The position numbers were made by a program, and so were the translations under genes. Of a stretch of 64,000 bases of DNA, positions 12,901 through 25,290 are shown piece after piece. Origin of the DNA: Ottelia alismoides (Eukaryota > Streptophyta > Magnoliopsida > Alismatales > Hydrocharitaceae); assembly GCA_037367405.1 (NCBI GenBank), contig JAZKJV010000299.1:496001-560000 (forward strand). Reading direction: 5' to 3'. Position 1 is the stretch's first letter. Every line of letters begins with the position of its first letter. The notes beneath the pieces are model-generated. The model was not told where the DNA came from. It worked only from the letters and a program-made list of their open reading frames with translations, and did no database searches.

Positions 12901-13800
12901 TAAAATTATAAAATACTTTTATATACACAAATATATTTTTGTTTTATTTTATTGATGTGTTTTGTGTATTTAATAAAATATAATTATGTATTGTATAGGT
13001 ATGTATATAGGTATAATACCTGTGTATTTTATATACATATATTTTTATTTTGAGTTTTATTTGGGTTTTTTTTCCTGTTTTAATGTTCATAATTATTATA
13101 AGTAATATTTACTTAATTATAAAAATATAGAAATATACAAATAATGAATAAATAATAAATGGAATATTTTAATCAGTACAACTGTACAATGTGGGTCTAA
13201 AACTCAACTTTCAAACCGTAGCTCCGTCAAATGCGAAACCACCACCATTAAATAGATTATTTTATTCTATATACAATTAAAGGTGAGTTTGATGCATTTG
13301 GAGTTTTCAGTTGTGAGATACGGGTCTGGGAAGTTGGGATTCTGGATTCTTATTCAGACCATAACTTTTTGTCTGTGTATTATTTTTCAGTGAAATCAAT
13401 TTTGTATTTTTCTTTATAAAATTATCTACAACTTTTATGTACAAAGTTTCTTTATTTGATGTATAAAAGTGGAACCAAAAATAGATCCCAAAGTGAATAA
13501 AGAATGAATTACAAAGTATAGGTATTTGACCCTTATCTCCCCCTACTTTATTCCTTGTCGACCTATTCATCAAGATGCCTAGGTCTCGGGGGTTTGGGTC
13601 ATAAAATATTTACAATATTTTATTCTTTTTCTTTTCTTTTATTTATTCTATAATTTTGGCTTTAATTACAGTATTTTATACACTATTTACAGGTACATGC
13701 ATGAATGCTAAGATGGTGTATTTAATGCTATTTACAAGCATTTGCTAGGGTCTTTGATGCCAAAATGATAGAATAAAGATGATGAAATGTGGATTCATCA
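9942..13800 (-). mobile_element. Complete Athila 5' LTR (3859 bp)
   Basis: On the minus strand it starts TGATGAATCC at 13800 and ends GTAAATCA at 9942, two bases before the tRNA-Asp primer site. The start matches the LTR start at 29914, and the body matches the inverted LTR at 1-3244. It is AT-rich at both ends with a GC-rich centre (about 11450-12600). The plus-strand base block after it (13801-13805, GTGCG) is the expected target-site side, but its partner is outside the window. Confidence 0.88.
12630..12657. promoter_or_regulatory. 28-bp G-box palindrome, second LTR copy
   Basis: Identical to 621-648, while the surrounding LTR sequence differs. The adjacent inverted repeat is CAGTTGAC (12601-12608) / GTCAACTG (12613-12620), a changed version of the W-box-like pair in the first LTR. 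Confidence 0.6.
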
Positions 13801-14816
13801 GTGCGCACCGTCAACGAGCGTGGACCGTCGAACCCTGGGAGCGGCACGTCAAGGCCCTGTGTGCCGGTAAAGTGGGGGGTGCTGTCTCTCTAAGGGGAGT
13901 CCTACAACAGGACGCTTCGGTTGTGATTTCTAACTCTACTCTTTCTTTGTCGCATTGTTTGTCGTGATTTTGGTTTCCGGATTTATTCCTTGCGTGAATA
14001 TGCATATGTTATTTAATCGGATATTTCTCTTATCATTGTTAACCTGGATTCATACATATGAAAAACTGTTCTGGAAATCTGTGGTTAATCGGATTTTTGT
14101 ATGTATGCTACTGTCGGTTTTCTCAACAACTACCACATCAGTTAATAAAATTATCTAATATCATTTTATCCTCCCTAATCTTTTTTACCGCACTATCTTA
14201 ACAGGTTTATCAGAGAAGAAAAGCTGCAATCTTTTGTCATATAATGAGATAAAGACCTTGCTAACTTACAGACTATTCAATAAAGATTAGCTAACTTCAA
14301 CTATCGCACAAGCGTATGCAACTTCAGACTATAAAGAACTGTAGCATGAAACTATCGATGAGATCGGAAATTAATGTAAAAGAGGCAATGCAGTGCATGT
14401 GCAGATTACTAAAGAATAAAGGTTATTTTTTCCAATGATAACTTTCAACTTAAAAAATGACCAGAAGGTTTTAAAAAGGTGAAAAGTGGAAAGCTGAATT
14501 TAAATAAGCCACATATTCATCTCCATACCAAAAACATCGTATGAGAAAGATGGAGCCTCCAATCCCTTCTCTCCTTCTACGAGCGACCCTCCTTTATTTG
14601 AAATATCTCCACTAACCTGCTTGATTCCTCTTTAGAGCCTTCTCTTGGCTTCCCTTCTCATTGCCTTGAAGTAAATGTCATCATCCTCTATTTTATGGAG
14701 GATGAATGCATGGCCTCACTATAAATTGGTCCAAAGAGACTTATTCTCAAGGACAAGAATGCCCTTTAAATCCCATTAACGAGCCCATTGTATTTCCAAT
14801 ATGAAGGATCATGTTG
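13801..14816. other. No recognisable feature between Athila LTR and hAT element
   Basis: Low-complexity to ordinary non-coding sequence. Short open frames around 13779-14158 have no recognisable similarity. This is the original target DNA of the hAT insertion at its right end. Confidence 0.5.
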
Positions 14817-15096
14817 GTTGTAGCTAGGGTAGAGCATTGGGTCGGTCCGGCCCAAACCCGACCCTGACCCGACCCGAAAAAATCCGAACCCGACCCGTAC
14901 CCGAGGTAAATGAGGGCCAGGCCCGGGCTCTCGTTTTATCTAATTTTTATACATGGGTCGGGCCCAGCCGAACCCGAGTTGAGCCTCGACGGCCCGGTGC
15001 AGCCCGCATCCCTTGGAGTTCAACGAATACCAGAGGTCGTTGATTTGAAATCCGTGGGTTTAGGGAAGGATTAGTTTAAACTTGTATGATTTTTTG

Positions 15097-15390
15097 GACT
15101 TGAATGATTTGAATTTTAAATTGAAAAATCCCCAACGGCCATCCCCTTCCTTATCTCTCCATCCCATAAATCTCGTGAACTCCCTTCATTTCCCTATTTA
15201 TCTTCATTACTTGAATTATTTGAATTTTAAATTGAAAATTAACCACCAACGGCCCATCCCCTACCTGTGAATCCCCTTCCCTTACCCTTGATTCCCCTCC
15301 CCTTCATATTTCCCTATTTGTCTTCATTACTTGAATTATTTGAATTTTAAATTGAAAATTATCCACCAACGGCCCATCCCCATACCTGTG
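15097..15390. repeat. Tandem repeat, about 115-120 bp unit, in the hAT left arm
   Basis: The phrase TTGAATTTTAAATTGAAAA followed by CAACGGCCCATCCCC occurs three times (starting near 15110, 15220 and 15340). The last two copies are spaced exactly 120 bp and are nearly identical. Confidence 0.75.
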
Positions 15391-15628
15391 ACATTCTCTC
15401 GACTGCCATCCCTCCCGACGTCTAATCCTCTTGTCGACGGCTCATTCAATGAATGTGTGACCCTCATCGTCGACTCTTGAATCGGTGATACATCCACGCA
15501 ACTCTCCTCGATCCGGCAATCTTTTAACGGATATGTTTTCGATATGTCTCTCAATAAATATTACTTCATCCAATTTGAATACCCAAAAAATAAAGTACTT
15601 GATTTGCAAAATGGACGTCCTTTGGGGA

Positions 15629-17274
15629 CACTTATTGGGGACGGTCATGGAGCAATCGTCCCCAATAACAGTATCGGGGACGGTCAGCAGCGGACCGTCC
15701 CCTCTCTACTGTAATAGCGACGGTCATTAGAGACTGTCGTCATTAATATGACCTTTAGGGACAGTTATATAACCGTCCCTAACTAGGCTAGCCCCAGCTT
15801 GATTTTTTGTCTACCCGGGTACTTTAGAGGACGGTTATAACCGTCCCCGTTACTCCACTGTGCACGTCGCTTATAATAAGCTATAGGGGACGGTTACAAC
15901 CGTCCCCGATAGTTGGTTAAAGGGGACGGTTGCATAACCGTCCCCTCCGCCCTTGTAATCGGCGCGAACCTCCAAATATCTGCAACCAAAGGGGACGGTT
16001 CAGTTATAATCGTCCCCGATCATTCGTATAGGGGACGATTGGACGACCGTCCCCGATGGTCATATACCCCTCCGGCGACTCCATTCCTCATTCTCCACTC
16101 GATATCAGCTCTCAACCTCTCGCCCTCTCCTCCTCCTCGTCCTCTACTCGTGCACAGCCGCCGCCCTGCCCTCCGCCCGGTCGCCCTCCTCCTCCTCCCT
16201 CTCGCCCCCTCGCTATCCTGCCCTCCTCCTCCCTCTCGCCCCCTCGCTATCTCGCCCTCCTCCTCCGCTCGCTCGTCCTCTCCACCCCGTCGCCCTACTC
16301 CTCAGCCATCGCCGGTTACCCTCCGCCCGTCGTCTTTCAAGCGGTCGGCCACCTCCCTACGCCTTGATTTCGACCATTACAATCATCTATTACTTGGTTG
16401 TAAGTTTTTTTATTATTTTTAATATATTCATCATGCTTATGATTGCATATTTTTTTAATATGCTTATTAGTTTAGTCAAATGTTTAAGATAGTAGATTAA
16501 AAAATATTAGATAATCTTGCTTATGATTAAATGATTTTAGTGTTTAAGATAATAGATTAAAAAATAGTGGATAATCTTATGAAGACACCATGAATCTAGT
16601 AATTTTTTTTCCTGTCAGGGTGTATTGGGGACGGTTGTAACCGTCCCCTAAAGAGCTACAGAAACATCCCGCCTGCCCAAATAGTTCACGGGAGATTAAT
16701 GGGGACGGTTAGAACTGTCCCCTATACGCTTCTGTTGGCGTCGCTAACGAAAAGCAGATGGGACGGTTTTAACCGTCCCTTATACGCTTCTGTTAACGTC
16801 GCTAAAGACGCTATAGTAGAGGGGACGGTTAGAACCATCCCTAATACTCTTCTGTTGGCGTCGATATAGACTCTTCCAGCCTTCTGTTGGCGTCGCAAAA
16901 GGTCTGCATCGTAGAAGGGACGGTCACAACCGTCCCTAAACCCTAACGTAGGCGACGGTTTTAACCGTCCCCAAAGGTTTTCTGTAGCCGTCTCAAAAGA
17001 ATGTTTGACCATTGGGGACGGTTGTTAACCGTCCCTAATACACTAGGTACTAGGGATGGTCGTAACCGTCCCCAATATTAATCGTGAAAGGGACGGTTAC
17101 AACCGTCCCCAATGGCTGATTAAATGAGACGGTTGTCAGAAGCGTCCCATTTAATCAAATGAGACGGTGTCAGAAGGGACGATTACTAAACCGTCCCCTC
17201 TGCTCAAAGGGGACGGTTTTAACTACAAAGAGGACGGTCTTTGACCGTCCCCTTAGACCCACCCGCCTATAGTG
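15629..17274. mobile_element. CACTA-like non-autonomous element made of GGGGACGGTT palindromes
   Basis: About twenty short inverted repeats of the type GGGGACGGTT-n-AACCGTCCCC occur in two blocks (15635-16058 and 16624-17256). The left edge reads CACTTATTGGGGACGG and the right edge, reverse-complemented, CACTATAGGCGGG, close to the CACTA signature. The flanking trinucleotides (GGA and TTG) do not match, so the boundaries or class remain uncertain. Between the blocks is a CT-rich segment (16075-16375) followed by a splice-donor-like GTAAGT at 16400. Linked GTCGCTAA / CTTCTGTTGGCGTCG phrases repeat between the palindromes of the right block. It could also be part of the hAT itself. Confidence 0.55.
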
Positions 17275-17545
17275 TTGACAATAGTATTCTTAAATTTTTA
17301 CGTGGTTGCTATACTTATTTACACATTTTCTCTATGATATATGTATAATCAGCCCCGTACATTCGTAAATTACATTCTCACACATGTATCATGGGTGCTT
17401 AGAATCATCATTACTATGAATTTTTATTGAAAATAATTATTTTGATAACGTATAACTTACTGTTGGGTGATGCAAATACCTATGTCATCAATTGATGGTT
17501 TCCTGATTATACTAGTTATTTATGATATCCAATTATGGTTAGGTA

Positions 17546-19500
17546 ATGGATCTCGATAATGATAATCTTCGTGACAATTGTGACTCTCCCATTGAGATTG
17601 ACAGCAAAGGACGCAAGCGACCTAAGCCTTTTTTATCAGACGTTTGGAAAAACTTTAAAATCATCGAATCTTCAGATAATGGTGAAGAAAGATGTGAATG
17701 CTTAAAATATCATCAGATTCTGTCATGTGGTATACACAGCGGGACTGGCCATCTAAAAAGACGTGTCGATAAGTATTGCATACACAACAAAAGTAAAAAT
17801 GCTGGCCAACAACTCCTACAATTTTGAACACTTTGCCTCTTTTGGGAATTGGAAAATTGACCAGGATAGAAGTCGAGAAGACCTAACTCGATTATTTATT
17901 AAACATGAATTACCATTCTTCTTACTTGAGAAAGATGCTTTGAAGGTATTCCTGACAAATCTGCAATCGATGTTCAAGCTTGTTTCTCGATTTACTTTAA
18001 GAAGGGATTGCATTAAAATGTATGATGCGGAGAAGGTTAAATTGAAAGATGAGATTAGAAAATCCTCACACAGAATTTGCATTACGATGGATCTCTGGAC
18101 ATCAATCCAAATGATTGGATATATTGCTATCACTGGCCATTATATTGATGAGCATTGGACTCTCAAGAAAAAAATTTGAGTTTTTGTGTGCTTCCATCTC
18201 CGCACACCGGAGATAATATTTCTGATATGTTTATTCATCAATTATCTGAGTGGGGTATTGAAAAATTATGCACTATTACAGTGGACAATGCATCTACGAA
18301 TGATGTGGCAGTAAGCAATTTGATTGAGCATTTTGCTCCCAAGTCTAGTCTTATTCTCTATGGACAGATTTTTCATGTACGGTGTTGGGCACATATTTTG
18401 AACCTAGTTGTTAAAGATGATTTGATCGAAATTAAAGATATTGTAGCTAAAATCAGAAATTTGGTCAAGTATGTAAAATGTTCACATCGTCGAAAAGAGG
18501 AGTTTGAGGAGGTTGCCAAACAAGAACGAGTATCTACGAGTAAGGAACTAGTTCTAGACATAAGCACACGATGGAATTCTACTTTTTTTAATGCTACAGT
18601 CTTTTTGTTCGCATGAAGTCACGTGATCCGTACTTGTTTGACATCCCGAGCATTGTAGAATGGAAGAAGGCAGATAATATTTGTAAAGCTCTAGAGGTAT
18701 TTTATACTGCAACAAAAGTTTTTTCTGGGGATCGTTATTCCACCTCCACTTTATTTTTTAATCAGATCTTTGAAGTCAAAAGAGAGCTGAATATTTTACT
18801 TGCAAGTGACGACTTCTCGATAAAAAAATATGACAGCAAAATGAGTGTCAAGTTCGAGAAGTATTGGAAGGAATGTGGATGCAATTTACCATTGGTGATC
18901 GGCGTCGTCCTTGATCCTCGATACAAATTTGAATATTTTTTTTCTTATCGAAAGTTTACTCAGACTCCGAGGTTGATGATTTTATGAATGAAGTTGAGAA
19001 ATCCATGTACAAAATATATGAGGAATACTCTATGCAATTTCAATCTACAATGACAGCAGAGAGTACACAGTCTCAGTTGCCTACTGTGGTTAACGACAAC
19101 ATATGTGGATCCACTACTGGAAAGAGGAGAGAAGATTTTAATGCAGAATTTCGCAAGAAGAAGAAAAAGATGGTGGGCTTGGAGATAGGAAAATCAGAAA
19201 TTGATATGTATTTAGTTGATAGCTCTGCAGATTTCTATGATGAGGAAAATGATTCTTTTGATATTATGCATTAGTGGAAATCAAATTCTAGCAAATATAG
19301 AATACTTTTCAGATTAGCTAGTGATTTTTTGGCCATTCCAATGTCTACAGTTGCTTCGTAGTCTGCATTCAGCACAGAAGGTCGAGTATTAGATGCTTAC
19401 TGTAGTTGATTGGAACCATCCACAGTAGAAGCTTTGATTTGTGTTCAAGAATAGTTGTGGCGTCCGGAAACATTAAAAGAAGAAGCTAATGATAATGAGT
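17546..19500 (+). pseudogene. hAT transposase (BED-finger, RICESLEEPER-like), broken
   Basis: Domain order matches plant hAT transposases. A BED-type finger (VWKNFKII, then CECLKYHQILSC and SGTGHLKRR) comes first. The RNase-H-like core follows, with CITMDLWTS, TITVDNASTND, FHVRCWAHILNLVV and DISTRWNSTF. The C-terminal dimerisation block comes last (KYRILFRLASDFLAIPMSTVAS, SAFSTEGRVLDAY, STVEALICVQ; 19275-19460). The pieces fall in at least three frames (17546, 17763, 18155, 18613 and 18984 starts), so several indels have occurred. Stops at conserved W, R and E/Q positions break the C-terminal domain. If it were intact it would cut and rejoin element ends in the nucleus. This copy cannot be functional. 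Confidence 0.88.
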
Positions 19501-20278
19501 ATTTGGTCGTTACATGTATGTTGAGTCTTTTATTAGTTCATAACGATTCTTAACTTACAAATATTATCTATTGTCCATGAAACTTATATTTTTTTATTTC
19601 AGATGATCATCCGGGTGAATAATAAGAAATAGAATAATCAAGTCTGTGTTAATTGACAGTGTAACGATAAATTTATTTTACCCATACTTACATTCTTTTC
19701 CATTCATAAATATTAAAATACATATGACCGGTAAATATTTTGTTTCAGGTTCAACAATGATGGAGGGATTATATATGTTACAACAAACATTAGTTTTTCT
19801 TGCATTGATATAAATTTTTTTGCAGTATCATGGATTCTATCGTCTTCCATCTTAGATAATTTTATTTATATCGTTGTCATGTTATGATGTAATTTGAAAC
19901 CTCAATATGGCATTAGAAGAATAATAGTATCATTTTTTTAATTTCTATATCATATACGGAAGGATTCATAAAATTGTGTGATTGATTTCTCTGACCAAAA
20001 TTTTTAGAAACACAACATCATATTGCAATTTAATTTACAAGCGAATAAAAATAACATCAATGCGTTGAGATTCATTTTTTTTACACGATAAATGAGAGTG
20101 GGTCGAGCCCGGCCCGAACCTGGGCCCAACCCAGCGGGCTTTGGGTGAGGCATGGGCCCTCATCTAATAAAAAAGTTCGGGCCTCAACCCGGCCCAAGAC
20201 CCCAAAAAATTGATGGACTCGGGTTGGGCTTTCCCGGGTTGTGCCGGGTCAAAGCCTATGCTCCACCCTAGTTGTAGC

Positions 20279-21954
20279 CATTGGGGTGGCTCCATTCCTT
20301 GACCGAGAGAGTCAAGGGTAGTTTCTCCATTTCCACCAAGAGAGGTTGGCATAGCCTTCTCCAATCCATGGCTTTAGTAGGTTGCTATTAAAACCACAAC
20401 TCCTCTCTTGTATTTAAATATTAAGGGATCTCATTTATATTTCTCCAACTAATATAATGTGGTATCTTGTTGATCCTGCCTTACTGTTGTGTCGTAGTGG
20501 CGTGCTTCCTTATGTGTCAATAAGGTGTGCTGCACAAATGTGCATCGTCAAATGCCTACATGTTGCATGCAACCTCCGGTATTGATTGCACAACTGCTAT
20601 CAAGCTAAGTCCTCTAAGCTTCTTATCCATGGCCTACGAACTACCTTCTTCTCTTGTGTCATAGTATGGTAATTATTTGTACGTCCAACATTGAGTGTGT
20701 GCATCACCGAGCGTGCATGCACGAACCCATGCTTAGTATCCGCACATGATGTTACCAGCTTTTCTCGTCTATCCCGTACCATCACACCTTCACGTGTCTC
20801 TGTGTGTGTATGCCACCACCATATGCATGCTCGTGTTGGTATGTGCACCTTGAGAGCCTTCACTTGTTTTTTAGCTCTATGAGAGCCTTGCAGTACCATA
20901 TGCTCATGAAGATTCCACGCTCATATGTTTGGTCCGAAACTCCATCTTCGACCACGTGTGTGCACTCCCCTCTTACTACCACACACATTTGTAATCACAT
21001 ATAAGAGTAGAGAAGGAAAGAAGTGAGGGAGGATGTATTAGAAATAATTGACTCTCTTGCATATCATGAGGGGTTAGAAGGTTGGAGGGTTAAGCTTAGA
21101 TGGATTTTTTCTCTTTCCCTCCCTCATTCTTGATCACAACAAAGTTTCTCGACGAAGTTATCCTCTTTCGACCACTGGTATTTCGAATACAACTTCATAC
21201 ACCGTGTTTAACGAATCGTTTCTATCTATAGAAGTGTGTTCACATGTAGATATATATCATTGAATTTCGGAGTTGGGTTCTCCATGATCAAAGTTACTTG
21301 CATGTAGAGTGGTTTACTTGCTTTTTTATTGTCTATTATCACATGCGAGTCCTTTTATTTAAAAAAAAAAGTCAAATGTGAATCAATACATTAAGATTGA
21401 ATTCTGACAGATCTTATATGACTCCATAGTGGAAGTGGGTTCTTTTGTGACGTGAATAAAGGGCCATCGCATGTCAAAGTTGATATCTCCATGATTAAGT
21501 TTGCATGCAATTAGATGTAGTAGTTTATTCCTTTCTTACCATTTATCGTAAGATTTCCCTTTTGAGGTTTGTCTCTGAAAGATCGTTCAATATTTATCAA
21601 TATATTTTTTATCCGTTATTTGACAGATGGTGCTTGATCATTATTTTTTATAGTTTTTTTTTATCATTTTTTCATTTAACATGTACATCCTCATTTCATA
21701 GGTCTTGTTGAGTGCTTTTCTTATCAAAGTTCTCTTTTATCGTCAACCAATTATATAAAAAGTGATTACTTCTCTTTTTTCTTTATTTTTTTTAATAAAA
21801 ACGAGATAAAATGCTATAAGATTCTCTTTGGACAAAACGAGTCATAAGTATAAATAATTTGATGTTTTCTAAGTACACACATGTGCATTTTAGCTATGGG
21901 TTAAAATGATTGAGTAGTTGTTAAACTCGATACATCTGGCAGTAGCATGAGCAG
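20279..21954. other. No recognisable feature
   Basis: AT-rich non-coding sequence. Two loosely similar segments (21245-21310 and 21420-21530) suggest an old duplication. No coding or terminal-repeat structure was found. Confidence 0.45.
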
Positions 21955-21957
21955 TTA

Positions 21958-22346
21958 GGGTGTATTTGATTGGCGGGTTAAGGCGGGTTAAACTGGTAGA
22001 GGGTAACCTGTTTTTGTGTTTTGGTGTTTGGATAGAGGGTTAAACTGGGGGTTGGTTAGAGGTGGGTTTGGAGTGATATGATTGTATTGGAGTTTGAAAA
22101 AGTGAGTAGTTATTGTGATGTGATTGTATTGAAGTTTGGAAAAGTGAGTAGAAGTGGAGTAGTTTATAATTTTTTATATGATATGATGGTATAATATATT
22201 ATTTTTTGATAGGATTGATGATGTAAAATTGATTTATTTAATTTTTTTAAAAAGGAATAAAGTGGGGCCCACGGGGAGAGATGGGATGTGGGTTAAGGGG
22301 GGTAAACTCCCCTAACCCGCAGGTAACCCGGGATCCAAGCGCCACC
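21958..22346. mobile_element. Tourist-like MITE (PIF/Harbinger), 389 bp
   Basis: Left end GGGTGTATTTGATTGGCGGG and right end (reverse complement GGTGGCGCTTGGATCCCGGG) are imperfect inverted repeats flanked by TTA on both sides (21955-21957 and 22347-22349), the TSD of PIF/Harbinger. The interior is AT-rich and non-coding with GGTTAAAC / GTTTAACC-type subterminal repeats. Confidence 0.75.
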
Positions 22347-23159
22347 TTAGTGAAAAGAATCAAGACGAATGATTAGGATTTAAAGACGAATGTGCATGTG
22401 CATAAGAAGCACATGCTTACTTAAGCCCTCATCCCAACATATTGTCTCTCCTCTCCTCTTTATTTCCATTCAATGGCATTAAAGTTATCGATCTAGAGTT
22501 GTTCGAGATAAGAACAAAAAATCGCAACATGAACATAGTACATGCGGGGACAGATGGTTCGATAGCTCAGTGGGGTCGTCCTACACGGAAGATGTGGGCG
22601 AGAGGGAGACGAGTGTAGGGAGCACACGATGGAAGCACTACAAGAAATTGTAGATAATGCGAGCACGAATGCAGTCCCCTTATGCTAGCATTATAGTCTT
22701 AATGTAATCGTATTGGACATATGCGACTATAAGTAGTCGAAAAGGGTGTGGTCGCATCCGTGAGGCCGCAAAATCGACAACGACCGTAATGTGGTCGTAT
22801 TGTTCCCGTAGCATGTGGCCACAATAGTCTCCCATGCTCGTAATAGCCATTGTCATTATATAAAAACAGACCAAACCAAAATGTGACTACTCGGGGGACT
22901 ACATGTAGTCGCATTTTCTGATACCAGAATAAAAAAATATTACCTGGTTCTGTTCTGCACTTCCCTCGCGATTACATGTACCTATACAAGCATATAAAAA
23001 TTGTGCATGTGCCCACATTCCTAACAAACTTGCACGCATGCTCTTTAGCTAAAATATTAGGAGGTATGATACTGTGTAAGTTGACGTAAGTTTGCAAAAA
23101 ATGAAGCACTTAAAATTAGGACGTTAAAACGAATAAAAATTGATAGAGGTTAGCAAATT

Positions 23160-25290
23160 TCCGCTCAGATAGCAACTTCCTCGTGCTCTTAATGTTGTTG
23201 CATCCGTAGGTTAAGCTATGCCACCATGGTAGTTGTAAATCCATGTCCGTTGCCGCAATCTCTGTCGCTCTTCGAGAATGCATGCAATCACCATCGTGAT
23301 AGTGTGTTCACATGTTTAGGCTCAAAAGCTACAACAAATCAAAACACACAATATGTAAAACCTTATATGAAAAAAGTCATTAATTAAAACAGTGCTCCCT
23401 CCATAATCTCGTCTGAAGCTGTAGATAAGGAAAGATACCCGTCGTTGTTTCCGCTAGTCGATCCTCCCTTATTAAGCAACAGTGAACGTGCTGTCGCATT
23501 TGAAAATTCTGAACCGCGTCAAGCATGTGGCTGCTCATAAAAAAAGTAAAAATGATGAGCATCCCCTAGGGTTATTCGTCTTCGAGGAGAATAAATGAGC
23601 ATTTGATAAGAAAAGCATATAGTACATTGCACATATTAAATGTTCATCAGCAACACACAGTCACAGATAAAGTAAGTAGGTCACGATCAAATCCAAAAGC
23701 AGAATACATCTTCGATTACATTATCAATGCACCAAGTCCAGAATGATTGAATCCAAAAATAAATGCGATCAACGTCACCCAAGGAAACAACTAAACGTTC
23801 TCCCACATCGTAGTTGCGAGTGTATCGTGGAGTATCTCTCCCATGCATGTATATTATGCTGAAAATGGATTTCAGGGTCAGCTTCATTGGCGAACATCTC
23901 AGTGTCGGTGTCCACTTCTGGACTCGTCCATTGCCACCGTTTTCTCTTTTTGGTGACTCTGTCATCAATATGTTTCAGGGAATCGAATCTCCACCTCTCT
24001 TCTTACATTTATATTCCCTTTCGTAGTGACTTAGACTCGCTATCAACTTACACCGATTTGGCCTTTCCAACTCTCGTTGTCATATTTGTGTTCCTCTCCT
24101 CCCTGTTGAAAGACCACAAGTAAGCACACAGCTTTTGATTATGCCACATTATGGGAGGTTGATATCTGAGAAAGCTTCATCTTGATGCCTTCTGGCTCCT
24201 CTAGGGGAGTTTTGTGCAATGGAGTTGCATCCTTTGAGTTGTTTTTGCAAGTGGGTTGCGCCAATTGATCTCGTCTCCGAGCATTTCTCTTCTAAGATAT
24301 GAAAAGACTGAATACGATGAACACAGAAGATGTTGCTGAGAACATTTATTTCATTTGCAAGGACATGTGCCATCTCAGAGTGCACGATTATGGGTGAGAA
24401 TCAAAGTTTAGCAATCCAACTACATGTTGCTAAACTGTGATTCTCACCCATAAACGCACACTCTGAGATGACCCCTTTCCTTGCAAATGAAACAAAAGTC
24501 CTCAAGAATCTTTTCTTGTTCATTATCTTTAGTCTTTTCATACCCTAGAAGCAAAATGCTCGGAGATGAGATCAAATGAGCACGGACCACTTGCAAAATG
24601 GCTCAAAGATTACAACTTCGCTACACAATCCTCCAGAGGAGCCTGGAGGCGTCAAGATGAAGCTTTCTCATATACCCATCTCCCTGGAAGCCAAATTAGT
24701 ACAAGTTGACAGCAAATCCAAGTCACCGTGGAAGGGAACATAAATGAGCATAGAAATGTGGAGATTCGATTCCCTAAAATGGATAGAAGACCGAGTTATC
24801 AAAAAGAGAACCCTGTAGCAATCGTTGAAGAGATGCAGAAGGCACTCATCCATAGTCGATGTCCACTTCACCCGATGCTCGGTTGGTTCTTTTTACGCAA
24901 TGTGGACATCAGTTAGGAAAGTTAGGGAGTAACTTTAAGGACAAGAATGAAAAAAGGGTGTAAAAACATCGCTCAGATAACAATTTCCACATAGATCTAT
25001 TGTTGTTGCATTTATCGATTAAGTCACGTCGTTGTAGTAGCTGCTCATCCATGTCCGGTTCCACAATATCGATTGTTCTTCGGAAATGTGGGTAATCATC
25101 ATCACGATATGTGTGTTCACGTGTTTAAGCATAAATCCGAGAAGAACGAAAACTTACGATATGTAAAACATGAATGCTATGTTGTCGTACAACTAGTCAG
25201 CCACGTCAAACACATGACTGCTCACCGAACAAGCAATAACAACAAAAATTCTTGGGTTATTCGTCATTATATAAAAAAGAGCATTTATTA
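23160..25290. repeat. Direct repeats flanking a foldback inside the CACTA left arm
   Basis: Segment 23160-23600 and segment 24960-25290 are diverged direct repeats. Both run from CGCTCAGATA, through a GTTGTTGCAT block and a CATCCATGTCCG-like block, to GTGTGTTCAC and GGGTTATTCGTC. Between them lies a large inverted repeat, listed separately. The arrangement is therefore direct-inverted-inverted-direct. Confidence 0.65.
23930..24840. repeat. Large inverted repeat (hairpin) with about 12-base loop
   Basis: The left arm, about 23930-24414, pairs with the right arm, 24427 to about 24840. Examples are GGGTGAGAATC (24391-24401) against GATTCTCACCC near 24440, GAAAGCTTCATCTTGA (about 24172) against TCAAGATGAAGCTTTC (about 24655), and GGGAATCGAATCTCCAC against GTGGAGATTCGATTCCC. 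The loop is 24415-24426. The arms differ by indels and substitutions, so the repeat is not very recent. A transcript would fold into long double-stranded RNA. Confidence 0.75.

Larger units (their letters stand above)
3245..13800 (-). mobile_element. Athila-type Ty3/gypsy retrotransposon, 3' part displaced by a nested element
   Basis: Read on the minus strand the order is 5' LTR (13800-9942), tRNA-Asp primer binding site (9939-9922), a 1.7-kb leader, gag, protease and reverse transcriptase. The element stops inside the RT at 3245, where the plus-strand LTR ends cleanly. RNase H, integrase and the 3' LTR are therefore absent here and are expected left of the window, beyond the inserted element. 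The RT sequence (FMDDFSVYG, SWEKSHFMV, HAGFYRWFIQDFS) is typical of the Athila lineage. The coding frame carries several stops and one frameshift, so the copy is dead. Confidence 0.85.
14825..20270 (+). mobile_element. hAT DNA transposon with nested insertion
   Basis: The left end TAGGGTAGAGCATTGG and the right end (reverse complement TAGGGTGGAGCATAGG) form imperfect terminal inverted repeats. Both are flanked by the same 8-bp target duplication GTTGTAGC (14817-14824 and 20271-20278), the length made by hAT transposases. Both subterminal zones (14835-15000 and 20100-20260) are dense in GGCCCGACCC/GGGTCGGGCC-like motifs, as is common for transposase binding regions. A broken transposase with BED finger and hAT motifs lies at 17546-19500. 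The 5.4-kb length includes a palindrome-rich nested insertion at 15629-17274. Confidence 0.92.

Noticed and set aside
15913..16422. Pro/Ser-rich open frame in the palindrome-rich insertion as a protein gene
   Set aside because: The composition follows from a CT-rich tract open in two frames, and the first third is palindrome sequence.
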